Shown here: positions 54,673 to 62,874 of the stretch, piece by piece
Layout of the letters: each line of letters begins with the position of its first letter
How positions within the stretch are numbered: position 1 is the stretch's first letter
Assembly: GCF_001425485.1 (NCBI RefSeq)
Contig: NZ_LMQW01000034.1
Span: 248,001-312,000, forward strand
DNA from: Aureimonas sp. Leaf427
GTDB lineage: Bacteria; Pseudomonadota; Alphaproteobacteria; Rhizobiales; Rhizobiaceae
DNA: 64,000 nt
Direction of reading: 5' to 3'
Notes under the pieces: model-generated
Databases searched by the model: none
Seen by the model: the letters and a program-made list of their open reading frames with translations, nothing else
Told to the model about the DNA's origin: nothing
Program-made: the position numbers and the translations under genes

Positions 54673-54720
54673 ATGCTTAAAGGCATCATCTTAATGATAC
54701 TTAAAAACCGTCGCCTTAAA
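54673..54720. promoter_or_regulatory. four CTTAA repeats upstream of the HTH gene
   Basis: CTTAA occurs at 54,676, 54,690, 54,700 and 54,715, the first inside a GATGC-TTAAAG-GCATC palindrome (54,673-54,688). They lie within 65 bases upstream of the 54,737 start and could be binding sites for that regulator. Confidence 0.35.
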
Positions 54721-54736
54721 TGCATCTATCCGCTGA

Positions 54737-54970
54737 TTGGGAGAAGTGAAGCGGAATCATCCAGGCATCCTTCGGCGCATTATCGCCACGAATATTCGGA
54801 AGCTGAGAACCGAGAAGGGACTCAGTCAACAGGCGCTCGCGCTGGAGATCGATATGGACCGAACGTACGTCGGCGGCGTTGAGCGAGGCGAGCGCAATCT
54901 TTCGATCGACAATCTCGAGCGCATTGCAGCCGGCCTTCAGATCGAACCTTGGAAGCTTTTGATCGGATAG
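54737..54970 (+). CDS. XRE-family transcriptional regulator
   Basis: A 77-residue single-domain HTH_3 protein. Residues 17-70 (ATNIRKLRTEKGLSQQALAL, then EIDMDRTYVGGVERGERNLS) are a full helix-turn-helix, like small restriction-modification controller proteins. TTG 54,737 starts the frame; GTG 54,746 with GGGAG close by is an alternative. No restriction or methylase gene is visible beside it. Confidence 0.8.
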   Translation: MGEVKRNHPGILRRIIATNIRKLRTEKGLSQQALALEIDMDRTYVGGVERGERNLSIDNLERIAAGLQIEPWKLLIG

Positions 54971-55375
54971 CGTGGGCATCATGTATGCTCGTCTTGCACC
55001 GAAGGGCGGATGCTTCACACGCTAGCGGTAATGCGAGCCGGCAATGAAAATCGGCCATCCGTATGGCCATTCTTGATGGTTATGGTTGTCGACGGCCTCG
55101 TCACCGCCGTGCGGCGCCGACCACCGCATGATCGTCGCAGCTTTGAAGTCTAAGGCCGCCCGTTTGGCGCAGAAACTAATGGACCTCCACCTCGCGGACA
55201 TCGAAAACCGCGTCCGTCTGAACGAAGGCCATAGCGACCGCCATGCCTTCATGGTGGTGCTGGAAAACTTCTCCGGAGGCGCAGGCAAGCACTCGGAAGC
55301 GACGTGTCGTTCTGGCGCGAATGGGTGGATTACGGAAGGTCCGCTTGTGGATGCGTAGAGGCGTGAAGCGGACAT
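54971..55375. other. 405-base region with a doubtful small ORF
   Basis: A plus-strand frame at 55,086-55,358 could give a 90-residue protein, with a helical stretch KSKAARLAQKLMDLHLADIE, but a minus-strand frame overlaps it fully. There is no clear ribosome site, and no family is recognised. I regard a real gene here as possible but unproven. Confidence 0.35.
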
Positions 55376-56536
55376 TCAGCTTCTGGGTTCGAACACCCGT
55401 TGAGGAAGGACAACGTCTCGAAGCTCATGGAAGCCAAGGTCGATCAACGGTGTCTCAAGTTCGGTGGTGACGGCATCCGAGACGAGCACGGAACGCTCCA
55501 GGCGCTTCGCCAGGTGCAAGAGGCGGCTTGCGCGGTTCACCGCCGGGCCGATGACAGTGAAGTCCATGCGGTGGGCCGCGCCGACATTGCCGTAGGCGAC
55601 CTCGCCGACATCCAGCACCAAGGCATGCGCGACGGACGGTTCACCGTGGGAACGACGTCGCACGTTGGCAGCGTCGGTTCTCCGGCTGAAGTCCACGGCC
55701 GCTGCCATGGCTCGTCGGCATGCCGTCCGGCGATCCTGATCGATGGAGGTCGGGAAGATCGCGAGCACCGCATCACCCATGAACTTCAGGATCTCGCCCC
55801 CATGGGCATCGATGACTTCGCCGACGATATCGAACCACTCGTTCAAGGTGGCGAGAACCTCGCTGGTGGGGCGCGTCTCCGAGAGGGCCGTGAACCCACG
55901 AAGATCGGCGAACCAGATGGCCGCCTCGATCTGCTCGACGGCGCCGCGTTCCACGCGACCCTCAAGGATCCGACGTCCCGTATGGGGTCCGACATAGGTG
56001 TCGAGAAGATCCATTGAGATGCGCCGCAGGACGCGCCGTTCCAGGTAGGGGCTGAGCAGACGGGACGCGAACTCGAGCTCCGCCAGAACCGCATCGTCGA
56101 AACCGTTCGGCTCGCTGGTGGCGAAGGAGATCACGGCCGTCCGGGTTCGATCGAGGAACGGCAGCGGGAACATGACGTAGTCAGTCATTCCGCCAAGCCG
56201 CAGTTCGTCGAGCAGCGGCAGATGGGGGCTGGGCTTGTCGAGCCGCCGGCGGAACGGGCGTTCGGTCTCGTCGACGATGCGCGTCGGGCTATGAAGGTAG
56301 GACTGAGAGGTCGGCGCCGTTGCCCGGTCCGTCTCACGTGACGAGATCGCTTCGCGGGTCCAGACATGCTGCCACCCGCTTACCTCGGGATGCAGACCCT
56401 CTAGGCCGAGGGAGACCCGGTGGATGGGAGCGCCCTCGCGGACCATCTCGTGACAGAAGGCAGCGAACAGCGCCGCGACGCTTTCGTGCGGCGCATCGAG
56501 CGCCAGCCATCTCGGCATGTCCCTCAGACTGTCCAT
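55376..56536 (-). CDS. class III adenylate/guanylate cyclase with N-terminal sensor region
   Basis: A 386-residue soluble protein. Residues 1-165 form an unassigned GAF-like N-terminal region (no membrane helix). The cyclase domain is 200-375: metal Asp211 (FADLRGFTALSE), Lys251 and Asp255 (ILKFMGDAVLAIFP), then VAYGNVGAAHRMDFTVIGPAVNRASRL. Substrate-specifying Lys and Asp fit adenylate cyclase. It probably makes cAMP in response to a signal sensed by the N-terminal part. Confidence 0.82.
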   Translation of the reverse strand: MDSLRDMPRWLALDAPHESVAALFAAFCHEMVREGAPIHRVSLGLEGLHPEVSGWQHVWTREAISSRETDRATAPTSQSYLHSPTRIVDETERPFRRRLDKPSPHLPLLDELRLGGMTDYVMFPLPFLDRTRTAVISFATSEPNGFDDAVLAELEFASRLLSPYLERRVLRRISMDLLDTYVGPHTGRRILEGRVERGAVEQIEAAIWFADLRGFTALSETRPTSEVLATLNEWFDIVGEVIDAHGGEILKFMGDAVLAIFPTSIDQDRRTACRRAMAAAVDFSRRTDAANVRRRSHGEPSVAHALVLDVGEVAYGNVGAAHRMDFTVIGPAVNRASRLLHLAKRLERSVLVSDAVTTELETPLIDLGFHELRDVVLPQRVFEPRS

Positions 56537-56639
56537 CTTGGCCTCCTCGACGTGCCCGGTCGACCCTCACGAACTCGGCAGACGGGGCGGGGTCCGTTCC
56601 ATAGGCCAAGCCGGCGAGGCATCCCTGTCGCGACCTTGG

Positions 56640-58331
56640 TCAGGAGAGCCACGTTGGTAGATGGGCAGGGGCTCGCCCCGTAACGAGCGCTTCGGCGCAG
56701 TCCGAAAGGGTGCCCAGCCGAACCGCGCAGCCCGACAGACCGGGTCCGTAATGGGCGTACTTGCCCGAATTGGTGATCACCGTTTTCGCGTCAGTGGGAA
56801 ACACCGGACGCGAGATCGAGCACCAGCAGAGATCCGCGATCATCTCGACGCCGGAGACCGCGAGCCGCGAACGCGTGCCGTCGGCTTCGGCGGCGGCAAG
56901 GACCTGACGACCCGCCGTGACGATCGCGGCGACGCGCGGATCCCGGCTTCGGCCTCCGAGCGCGTCCGCGAGTGCTCTACACTCGTCCAGCGAGGCGTGG
57001 GGACTGCCGATCGCGACGAGGTCCACCTCTTCCGGTCCTTCGTTCAGCCGCCGCCATCCGGCGGCGAGATCGACGAGCGTGATGACGGCGTGGGCCGCGT
57101 CGGGCAGGGCCGCGCCCGCCGCTTCGGGCGTCACGCCCTCGACGTGCAGCATCGGCGCCGCCGACGTCGTACCGAAAGCCGCGCAGAGCGCCTTTAGATC
57201 GTCTCGGCTCGGGTTGCCCGCGGAAAGGTCGCGCAGGAGCGGCACCCGGTCACGGGCGGCATGGCCGGCCAGATAGCCGATCAGCGGCCACACCGCCGCG
57301 TCCGCACCGTCCGGCCAGTGGACGTCGATCACCAGACGGGCACGACGTTCCGCGTCCAGGAACGCGCCCGCAAGGGGTGCGCGTCCGGTGATGGCGATGC
57401 AGAGGTCGAGGAAATCTGGGTGCTTGGCGGTGCGCGCGCCGAGGACGCTGTTCGCGAAGATGACGGCGTTGGATTCCGACCAGCCGATGGCTTCCCCTTC
57501 GGTCGGGGCATCGTCGAGGAGGTAGGGTGCGCAGGTGAAGGTCGGCTGGCACCCCATCCGGACGTAGGAGTCTGCAAGCGCCGCTGCCGGGGCGCCAAAA
57601 GCCGGTGGCACGCCCTGCCGTTCCCAATGCCCGCGGTCGACGGAAATGGCGTTCATCGTCGTCGGCACGCCGACGCGTGCGCCCATGGCCTCCATGGTCT
57701 CGGCGAAGACGAGGTTGGCCGGGCCGGCATAGATGCAGCCGTCGATATGGGCGCGGGTCACGTCGGTGAGTTCCGCCGCGCCCTGCTGGCGCCCCATGGC
57801 GACGAGGATGCGCATGGCTTGGGCGGCAGCCTTGCCCTTCTCCCCCGCCAGCATGGCTCGGTCGTCCCCGGAAAGGGCGAGCGACGTGAGAGGGGCGGAA
57901 ACGACCGGGATCTCGGTTCCGCCCGCAAGGATCGCCTGCGGCGTGATCCGCGCGAAGGCGCTCGACGCGAGGGTCTCGAAGGCGGCTTGGGGCAGACGCA
58001 GGACGGGAAGCGTGTGGCCGAACATCTCCACCGCCACGAGGGCGCCCAGCGTCGCGACGTCCTCGGGCTCCGAGAAGATGAGGGCTGCCGGGGCTCGACC
58101 CGCGAGCGCCAGCTCGAGGACGACACCCGAACCCGAACAGGATCCACGGCTCGTCGGGACCACCACGACGGCGCCGGCAAGTTCGGCGCCGTGCTGCGGA
58201 TGGCGCACGTCGATGATGCGTCCCGTCGAAGGATCCACGCCGCCCCAGAAGCTCAAAGCCTCGGACAGGGCGACCACGGGGCCCTCCGCGCAGCCGGACA
58301 GGATCGAGAGGGCTTCTTGGGCATGGCTCAT
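56640..58331 (-). CDS. fused aconitase X (AcnX) family dehydratase
   Basis: A 563-residue protein in which the small domain (DUF126, residues 1-135, with [18 protein letters not shown]) is joined to the large catalytic domain (DUF521, 140-560). Conserved cysteines are visible in [17 protein letters not shown] and LCWCSIS, and the C-terminus has [14 protein letters not shown]. Single-chain AcnX enzymes dehydrate cis-3-hydroxy-L-proline; others act on mevalonate 5-phosphate. No proline racemase or reductase is near, so the substrate is open. ATG 58,331 is one base after the DUF4405 gene stop. Confidence 0.85.
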   Translation of the reverse strand: MSHAQEALSILSGCAEGPVVALSEALSFWGGVDPSTGRIIDVRHPQHGAELAGAVVVVPTSRGSCSGSGVVLELALAGRAPAALIFSEPEDVATLGALVAVEMFGHTLPVLRLPQAAFETLASSAFARITPQAILAGGTEIPVVSAPLTSLALSGDDRAMLAGEKGKAAAQAMRILVAMGRQQGAAELTDVTRAHIDGCIYAGPANLVFAETMEAMGARVGVPTTMNAISVDRGHWERQGVPPAFGAPAAALADSYVRMGCQPTFTCAPYLLDDAPTEGEAIGWSESNAVIFANSVLGARTAKHPDFLDLCIAITGRAPLAGAFLDAERRARLVIDVHWPDGADAAVWPLIGYLAGHAARDRVPLLRDLSAGNPSRDDLKALCAAFGTTSAAPMLHVEGVTPEAAGAALPDAAHAVITLVDLAAGWRRLNEGPEEVDLVAIGSPHASLDECRALADALGGRSRDPRVAAIVTAGRQVLAAAEADGTRSRLAVSGVEMIADLCWCSISRPVFPTDAKTVITNSGKYAHYGPGLSGCAVRLGTLSDCAEALVTGRAPAHLPTWLS

Positions 58332-58332
58332 G

Positions 58333-59016
58333 TCATCGGTCCGAACCTCGGCGTCGCCTTGTGGCGATCTTCCAGGCGTAATGGGCAATGCAGGCCAGAA
58401 GACCGACAACGGCGACGTGACGCAACAGGACGATCGACGACGGGGTCCCGAAGTCGCCGAACCCCGTCGGGGTCTCCATCAGGAGCTTGGAGGGAATATC
58501 CATCGCAGGCAGGCTCCACACCCCACAGGCGGCGATCACAATCGCGACCCCGGCCAAGCCAACCGATCGCACCCGGTTGTCGGTGGTGATGCCGGCAAGC
58601 CGGCGTGCGGCCGTCATGACCATCGACCAATGAAGGCCGAGGTGAACCGCGGCGACGAGGAGCACGAGGTACGCCGCCATCGTGTGGAGCTGGCGCGCGG
58701 TGAACGTCGTGGCGATCGGCAGGAACGCGAACACGCTCTGGCTGATGACGACGCTGGTCACGAGCAGGCCCATCATCGTCGCCAGGAGCGAGAGGTTGAT
58801 CGTCCGAGTGACGATCCCCCGCGCCCCGGGGCGCCGTTTGGCAAGCGTGCCGTACCAGCGCCATTTGAAGACGTTGTGGAGCACCAAGAGTGCGAACATC
58901 GCGGTCCCGGCGACCTCGTGGGCGACGTTCCCGAGCCACGAGTAGGCCATGGCTGCCACCAGCAGGGTGACCGCCACGAGGTCCAGCACCAGTCGCAGGA
59001 CGAAGATCGGCGTCAC
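58333..59016 (-). CDS. DUF4405 membrane protein (cytochrome b561-like)
   Basis: A 227-residue inner-membrane protein with five or six helices. Histidines placed like b-heme ligands lie within or near helices ([42 protein letters not shown]). The GTG at 59,016 overlaps the P460 stop by four bases (GTGA), and AcnX starts immediately after. It could carry electrons between quinol and the periplasmic cytochrome; that is inference. Confidence 0.75.
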   Translation of the reverse strand: MTPIFVLRLVLDLVAVTLLVAAMAYSWLGNVAHEVAGTAMFALLVLHNVFKWRWYGTLAKRRPGARGIVTRTINLSLLATMMGLLVTSVVISQSVFAFLPIATTFTARQLHTMAAYLVLLVAAVHLGLHWSMVMTAARRLAGITTDNRVRSVGLAGVAIVIAACGVWSLPAMDIPSKLLMETPTGFGDFGTPSSIVLLRHVAVVGLLACIAHYAWKIATRRRRGSDR

Positions 59017-59480
59017 GGGACGTAGGACAGCATGCGCTCGGTCGTGAACATGTAGTCGTTGGACGCCTTCGATGAGTGGCAGGACTGGCACTGCTCCGCG
59101 ATCGCGGTCCGCTGGACCGTCTTGTCCGGCCCGAACTGCTGGAAGTGCCAGTCGCCCGTCCGGGTCTCCTCGGGGAAGTCGAGGCCCCAGCCCTCGCCCT
59201 TTTCCATCACGAAGTAGCTGGTCAACGCGCCACCGTTGTAGATCTCGAGCACGAGGCTCGTGCCGGGCGGCAGCGGCTGTCCAGCCTTGGCGATCGCGAT
59301 CGTCTCCGGTAGGGCGTAAGCTAGTTCGCCGCCTGAGCCCCGTCGGTAGTCGCCGTACATCACCATCCGGTCGAAGCTGGCCGGGAAAGTCGCTCGGTTC
59401 GCCTGGGCGAAGGCGACGCCCGGCACGGTGAGTGTCGCGATCACGGCCGTGGTCGACACCAAGCGGTGGACGAATGTCAT
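59013..59480 (-). CDS. cytochrome P460 family protein
   Basis: A 155-residue periplasmic protein with a signal peptide (residues 1-26, ending GVAFAQ) and a C-type heme site CQSCH at 131-135. The family's unusual heme is crosslinked through a Lys; P460 proteins can oxidise hydroxylamine or nitric oxide to nitrite or N2O in ammonia oxidisers. Here the role is open. It is first in a three-gene run with DUF4405 and AcnX. Confidence 0.82.
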   Translation of the reverse strand: MTFVHRLVSTTAVIATLTVPGVAFAQANRATFPASFDRMVMYGDYRRGSGGELAYALPETIAIAKAGQPLPPGTSLVLEIYNGGALTSYFVMEKGEGWGLDFPEETRTGDWHFQQFGPDKTVQRTAIAEQCQSCHSSKASNDYMFTTERMLSYVP

Positions 59481-59522
59481 ATCGTGAGTCCTCGGCTTCT
59501 AGGATGCGGGGATGATCCGACT

Positions 59523-60665
59523 TCAGGCCGCCTTGCGGACCTCGAACCACCCAGGGGTCTCCTCGATCACCGTCCATAGCTTGGCCGGGATCGCGAGACG
59601 CTCGACATCGGTGGCCGCGATGGACTGTGCGAACGCCTCCGAACGTCCACGTGCGGCCAGCTCGACCCAGGCAGGATTCAGGACGAGACCCTGACCGACC
59701 GCGACGAGAGGGAGGCCGCTGTGGATCGCTTGCTCAGCCTGCATCGGTGTCCGGATCGATCCAGCCGCGATCATCGGGATGCGGTCTTGGAGAAAGTGGA
59801 CCAAGAGCTCGAGCACCGTCGGCCCGTCAGACTGACCGATCGGCCTGATGTCGAGAGCGCTCCACAACGAGGCGTGCAGGTAGTCCACCCCTGCATCGAT
59901 CAGGCGGTCGATCAGCTCGAACGAGTCCTTCATGCGCAGACCGCCTTCGTTCTGCTCCTCCGGGGAGATCCGGTACCCGAGCAGGAAGGGACGGTCGGCC
60001 AAGGTCTCGATCGCCGCACGCACTGCTTCGACGACGTCGAGCGGGAAGCCCATGCGGTTGGCAAGCAACCCGCCCCAGCGGTCGTCGCGTCGATTGGAGT
60101 GCGGCGACAGGAACTGCTGGATCAGGAAGCCATGGGCGCCGTGCAACTCGACGCCGTCGAACCCGGCAAGGATCGCCCGGCGGGTCGCTTGCCCGAAGGC
60201 ATCGATCGTCTCCACGATCTCGGCCTCGGTCATCGCCCGCGGCGCGAGCGGCTCGTTGAAGGGGCCGGGGTCGCTCGGCACCGTGCTGGCGGACACCATG
60301 TCGGACGTCAGGGCCGCAAGCGTCTTCGAACCCGCGTGGAAGATCTGGAGGATGGCCGGCGCGCCGCCGCTCTTGGCGGCGACGGCCAGTCTCGTCAGGC
60401 TCGGGATGAAGCTGTCGTCATCGGCGGCGAACTCGCCCGTGAAGCCGACTCCGTTCGCCTGGACGTGTGTGCAGCCCGTGATCACCAGGCCGACGCCGTC
60501 GACGCGCTTGCGGTAGTAGGCGACTTCGGCGTCCGATACCGTGCCGTCGTCGTTGGCGGACCACGTAGTCATGGGCGCCATCACGACTCGGTTGCGCAGG
60601 ACGAGGCCCTGGCCGAGATCGAACGGCTGGAAGAGTTTGCTCTGTGTCATGTTCGAGGTGTCCAT
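59523..60665 (-). CDS. NADH:flavin oxidoreductase (Old Yellow Enzyme family)
   Basis: A 380-residue FMN enzyme. The barrel begins KLFQPFDLGQGLVLRNRVVMAPM; the substrate motif HGAHGFLIQQFLSPHSNRRDDRWGG (about 175-199) carries the conserved histidines, and the C-terminal phosphate site is MIAAGSIRTPMQAE. It reduces activated alkenes or enals using NAD(P)H. ATG 60,665 is used; ATG 60,650 is an alternative. It lies 42 bases upstream of cytochrome P460 on the same strand. Confidence 0.88.
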   Translation of the reverse strand: MDTSNMTQSKLFQPFDLGQGLVLRNRVVMAPMTTWSANDDGTVSDAEVAYYRKRVDGVGLVITGCTHVQANGVGFTGEFAADDDSFIPSLTRLAVAAKSGGAPAILQIFHAGSKTLAALTSDMVSASTVPSDPGPFNEPLAPRAMTEAEIVETIDAFGQATRRAILAGFDGVELHGAHGFLIQQFLSPHSNRRDDRWGGLLANRMGFPLDVVEAVRAAIETLADRPFLLGYRISPEEQNEGGLRMKDSFELIDRLIDAGVDYLHASLWSALDIRPIGQSDGPTVLELLVHFLQDRIPMIAAGSIRTPMQAEQAIHSGLPLVAVGQGLVLNPAWVELAARGRSEAFAQSIAATDVERLAIPAKLWTVIEETPGWFEVRKAA

Positions 60666-60753
60666 TGGCGTCGTCCTGTCGGACCGTGTCACGGGGGTGA
60701 GACCCGGCGGGGCTCGGAAGGGGAGCACGCGATCAGGGGTGTGGGAGCAGGCT

Positions 60754-61590
60754 TTAGCGAACCCCGTCTGTCGAGCGCGACAGCGCGATGCTGGCGTCGA
60801 TCGCCTTCGACCGCGCTTCCGCGACTGGGCGCAGCATCTCGACGGCATCGCTTCCGGCCGCGAACAGCTTGGGTGGCGACTCCATGGCGACGATCGCGAG
60901 AAGCGCCTCGCCGAGCTTCAGGGGATCGCCGAGCTGGGTGCCGTCGTAGGCGGCGTAGGCGTCGCGAGCGGACCCCTGTGCGACGTAATCCTCGATCGTC
61001 GTCTCGACCACGGCGGCGTTCTGCTGGTTGAGGAAGCTGGTGCGGAAGAAGCCGGGCTCGACGACGGTCAGCTTGATGCCAAAACGCTCGACCTCGGCCC
61101 CGACGGCCTGCGACAGGCCTTCCACCGCGAACTTGCTGGCGCTGTAGGCCGAGCAATGGTTCATACCGATGGCGCCGGCCACCGAGCTGATGTTGATGAC
61201 ATGGCCAGAGCGCTGCTGGCGCAGGAACGGCAGCGCCGCATGCAAGACGTGAACGACGCCGAAGAAGTTCGTGGCGAGCTGGGCCTGGATGTCGCCCGTG
61301 CTGAGATCCTCGAAGTTGCCGAGGACGCAATAGCCGGCATTGTTCACAACGACGTCGATCCGCCCGAAGCGCTCCACTGCCGTCGCGACGGCGGCGGCGG
61401 CCTTCGCCTCGTCGGTGACGTCGAATTCAATGAGCGCGAGGGCGTCGCTCTCGCCATGGGGAAACGCGGCCCGCAGCTTCTCCAGGCTCCTTCCGGTCGC
61501 CACGACCCGCTCGCCCGCCTGCAAGGCGGCCGTCACGATGCCGGCTCCGATGCCACTGTTGGCGCCGGTCACGAACCAAACCTTGCTCAT
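60754..61590 (-). CDS. SDR family oxidoreductase
   Basis: A 278-residue classical short-chain dehydrogenase. The cofactor motif is TGANSGIGAGI (10-20), the NNAGYCVLG motif is near 87-95, and the catalytic Ser-Tyr-Lys triad is in NISSVAGAIGMNHCSAYSASK (Ser136, Tyr149, Lys153 approximately). ATG 61,590 follows GAGGAG at the right spacing; a GTG two codons upstream does not. Substrate unknown. Confidence 0.88.
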   Translation of the reverse strand: MSKVWFVTGANSGIGAGIVTAALQAGERVVATGRSLEKLRAAFPHGESDALALIEFDVTDEAKAAAAVATAVERFGRIDVVVNNAGYCVLGNFEDLSTGDIQAQLATNFFGVVHVLHAALPFLRQQRSGHVINISSVAGAIGMNHCSAYSASKFAVEGLSQAVGAEVERFGIKLTVVEPGFFRTSFLNQQNAAVVETTIEDYVAQGSARDAYAAYDGTQLGDPLKLGEALLAIVAMESPPKLFAAGSDAVEMLRPVAEARSKAIDASIALSRSTDGVR

Positions 61591-61713
61591 GGTCACTCCT
61601 CGGACTGCGTCCGCTGGTAGGGGATGATGGGGACGGCCGATGGCCGTTGCCTCGGCCCGACCCGTCCGCGACAGATCGGGTCGAATGGCTGTCGCTGGGC
61701 GACAGGGCCGTGG

Positions 61714-62772
61714 TCAGGCGGGGAGCTCACGCAGTGCCTGCGCGCTGGAGTCGATGTAGCGGACGCGCTGAAGGACGCCGAAGGGTCCGTACGGGTAGTC
61801 GTCAGGCGTCGGGGCGCTGACGGCATCCAGCGTGGCGGTTGCCGCGGCCTCGAGGTAGAGATCCGCCGCGGCGATGTTGTCGGTCAGTTGCGCCATCGTT
61901 CGCGCGCCGATGATGGTGGACGTCACGGCCGGGCGGTTCGCGACCCAGCTCAACGAGACCTGAGCCGGGGTCGCACCGATCTCGCCGGCGATCGCCTGGA
62001 CCGCCTCGATCGTGTTCCAGTTCCGCTCCGAGCCGAACAGGTCCTTCTCGATATGCTGGTTCATCGGGTTGTCGGACCCGAGCCGGGCGTCGGAGCCCGG
62101 TCCCGCCCCACGCTCAAACTTTCCGCTCAGAAACCCCGCGGCGAGCGGCGACCATGGCAGGAGGCCGATGCCGTTGTGAACGGCGGCGGGCACGACCTCG
62201 TACTCGATCTCGCGGTAGGCTAGGCTGTACTGCTGCTGGAGCGTGATCGGCACCTGAAGGCCCATTGCACGTGCGGTCGAGAGCAAAAGCTGAAGCTGCC
62301 AGCCCGTGACGTTCGACAGGCCGACATAGTGGATCTTGCCCGCCCGCACGGCGGCATCGAGGAAGGTCAGGGTCTCCTCAACTGGCGTCTGCGGATCCCA
62401 TCCATGCATCTGGTAGAGATCGATCGCCTCGACGCCGAGCCGGCGGAGCGAGATGTCGAGGGCGCGATGGAGATGCCGGCGGGACGTGCCGACATCGTTG
62501 GCGTCGGGTCCGGTACCGAACCGGGCCTTGGTCGCGATGACAACCTTGTCGACGGCGGCACCCGAACGACTGGCACGCCAGCGCCCGAGCAGCTCCTCCG
62601 ATGCGCCACCGCCGTAGACGTCGGCCGTGTCCAGCATGTTGCCGCCAGCCTCGAGGAAGGCGTCGATGATCGCGAAGGCTTCGGCCTCCGGGGTCTCCTT
62701 GCCGAAGCCCATCGTTCCGAGGGTCAGGTTCGCAACGGACAGGCCGGAGTTTCCGAGTTTACGGTACTTCAT
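61714..62772 (-). CDS. aldo/keto reductase
   Basis: A 352-residue AKR beginning MKYRKLGNSGLSVANLTLGTM. The catalytic Asp-Tyr-Lys-His set is visible in MLDTADVYGGGASEE, VIATKARFG and YQMHGWDPQTP, and the NADPH clamp SWVANRPAVTSTIIGART is near 285-303. ATG 62,772 is chosen; the ATG 15 codons upstream lies in unlike sequence. It is one of several stand-alone redox enzyme genes on this strand. Confidence 0.88.
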   Translation of the reverse strand: MKYRKLGNSGLSVANLTLGTMGFGKETPEAEAFAIIDAFLEAGGNMLDTADVYGGGASEELLGRWRASRSGAAVDKVVIATKARFGTGPDANDVGTSRRHLHRALDISLRRLGVEAIDLYQMHGWDPQTPVEETLTFLDAAVRAGKIHYVGLSNVTGWQLQLLLSTARAMGLQVPITLQQQYSLAYREIEYEVVPAAVHNGIGLLPWSPLAAGFLSGKFERGAGPGSDARLGSDNPMNQHIEKDLFGSERNWNTIEAVQAIAGEIGATPAQVSLSWVANRPAVTSTIIGARTMAQLTDNIAAADLYLEAAATATLDAVSAPTPDDYPYGPFGVLQRVRYIDSSAQALRELPA

Positions 62773-62874
62773 GGTCGAATGTCCTTTCAGTTGGGGCCCC
62801 GGCGCCGACGAGGGCATCGCATGCAGGGAACCCCATGTCGGCGACCCGCGCGCGCTGTCGCCGTCCAGCGGTGC

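Noticed and set aside
54619-54882. Plus-strand 87-residue frame overlapping the XRE regulator
   Set aside because: It overlaps the HTH gene in another frame and crosses its promoter repeats.
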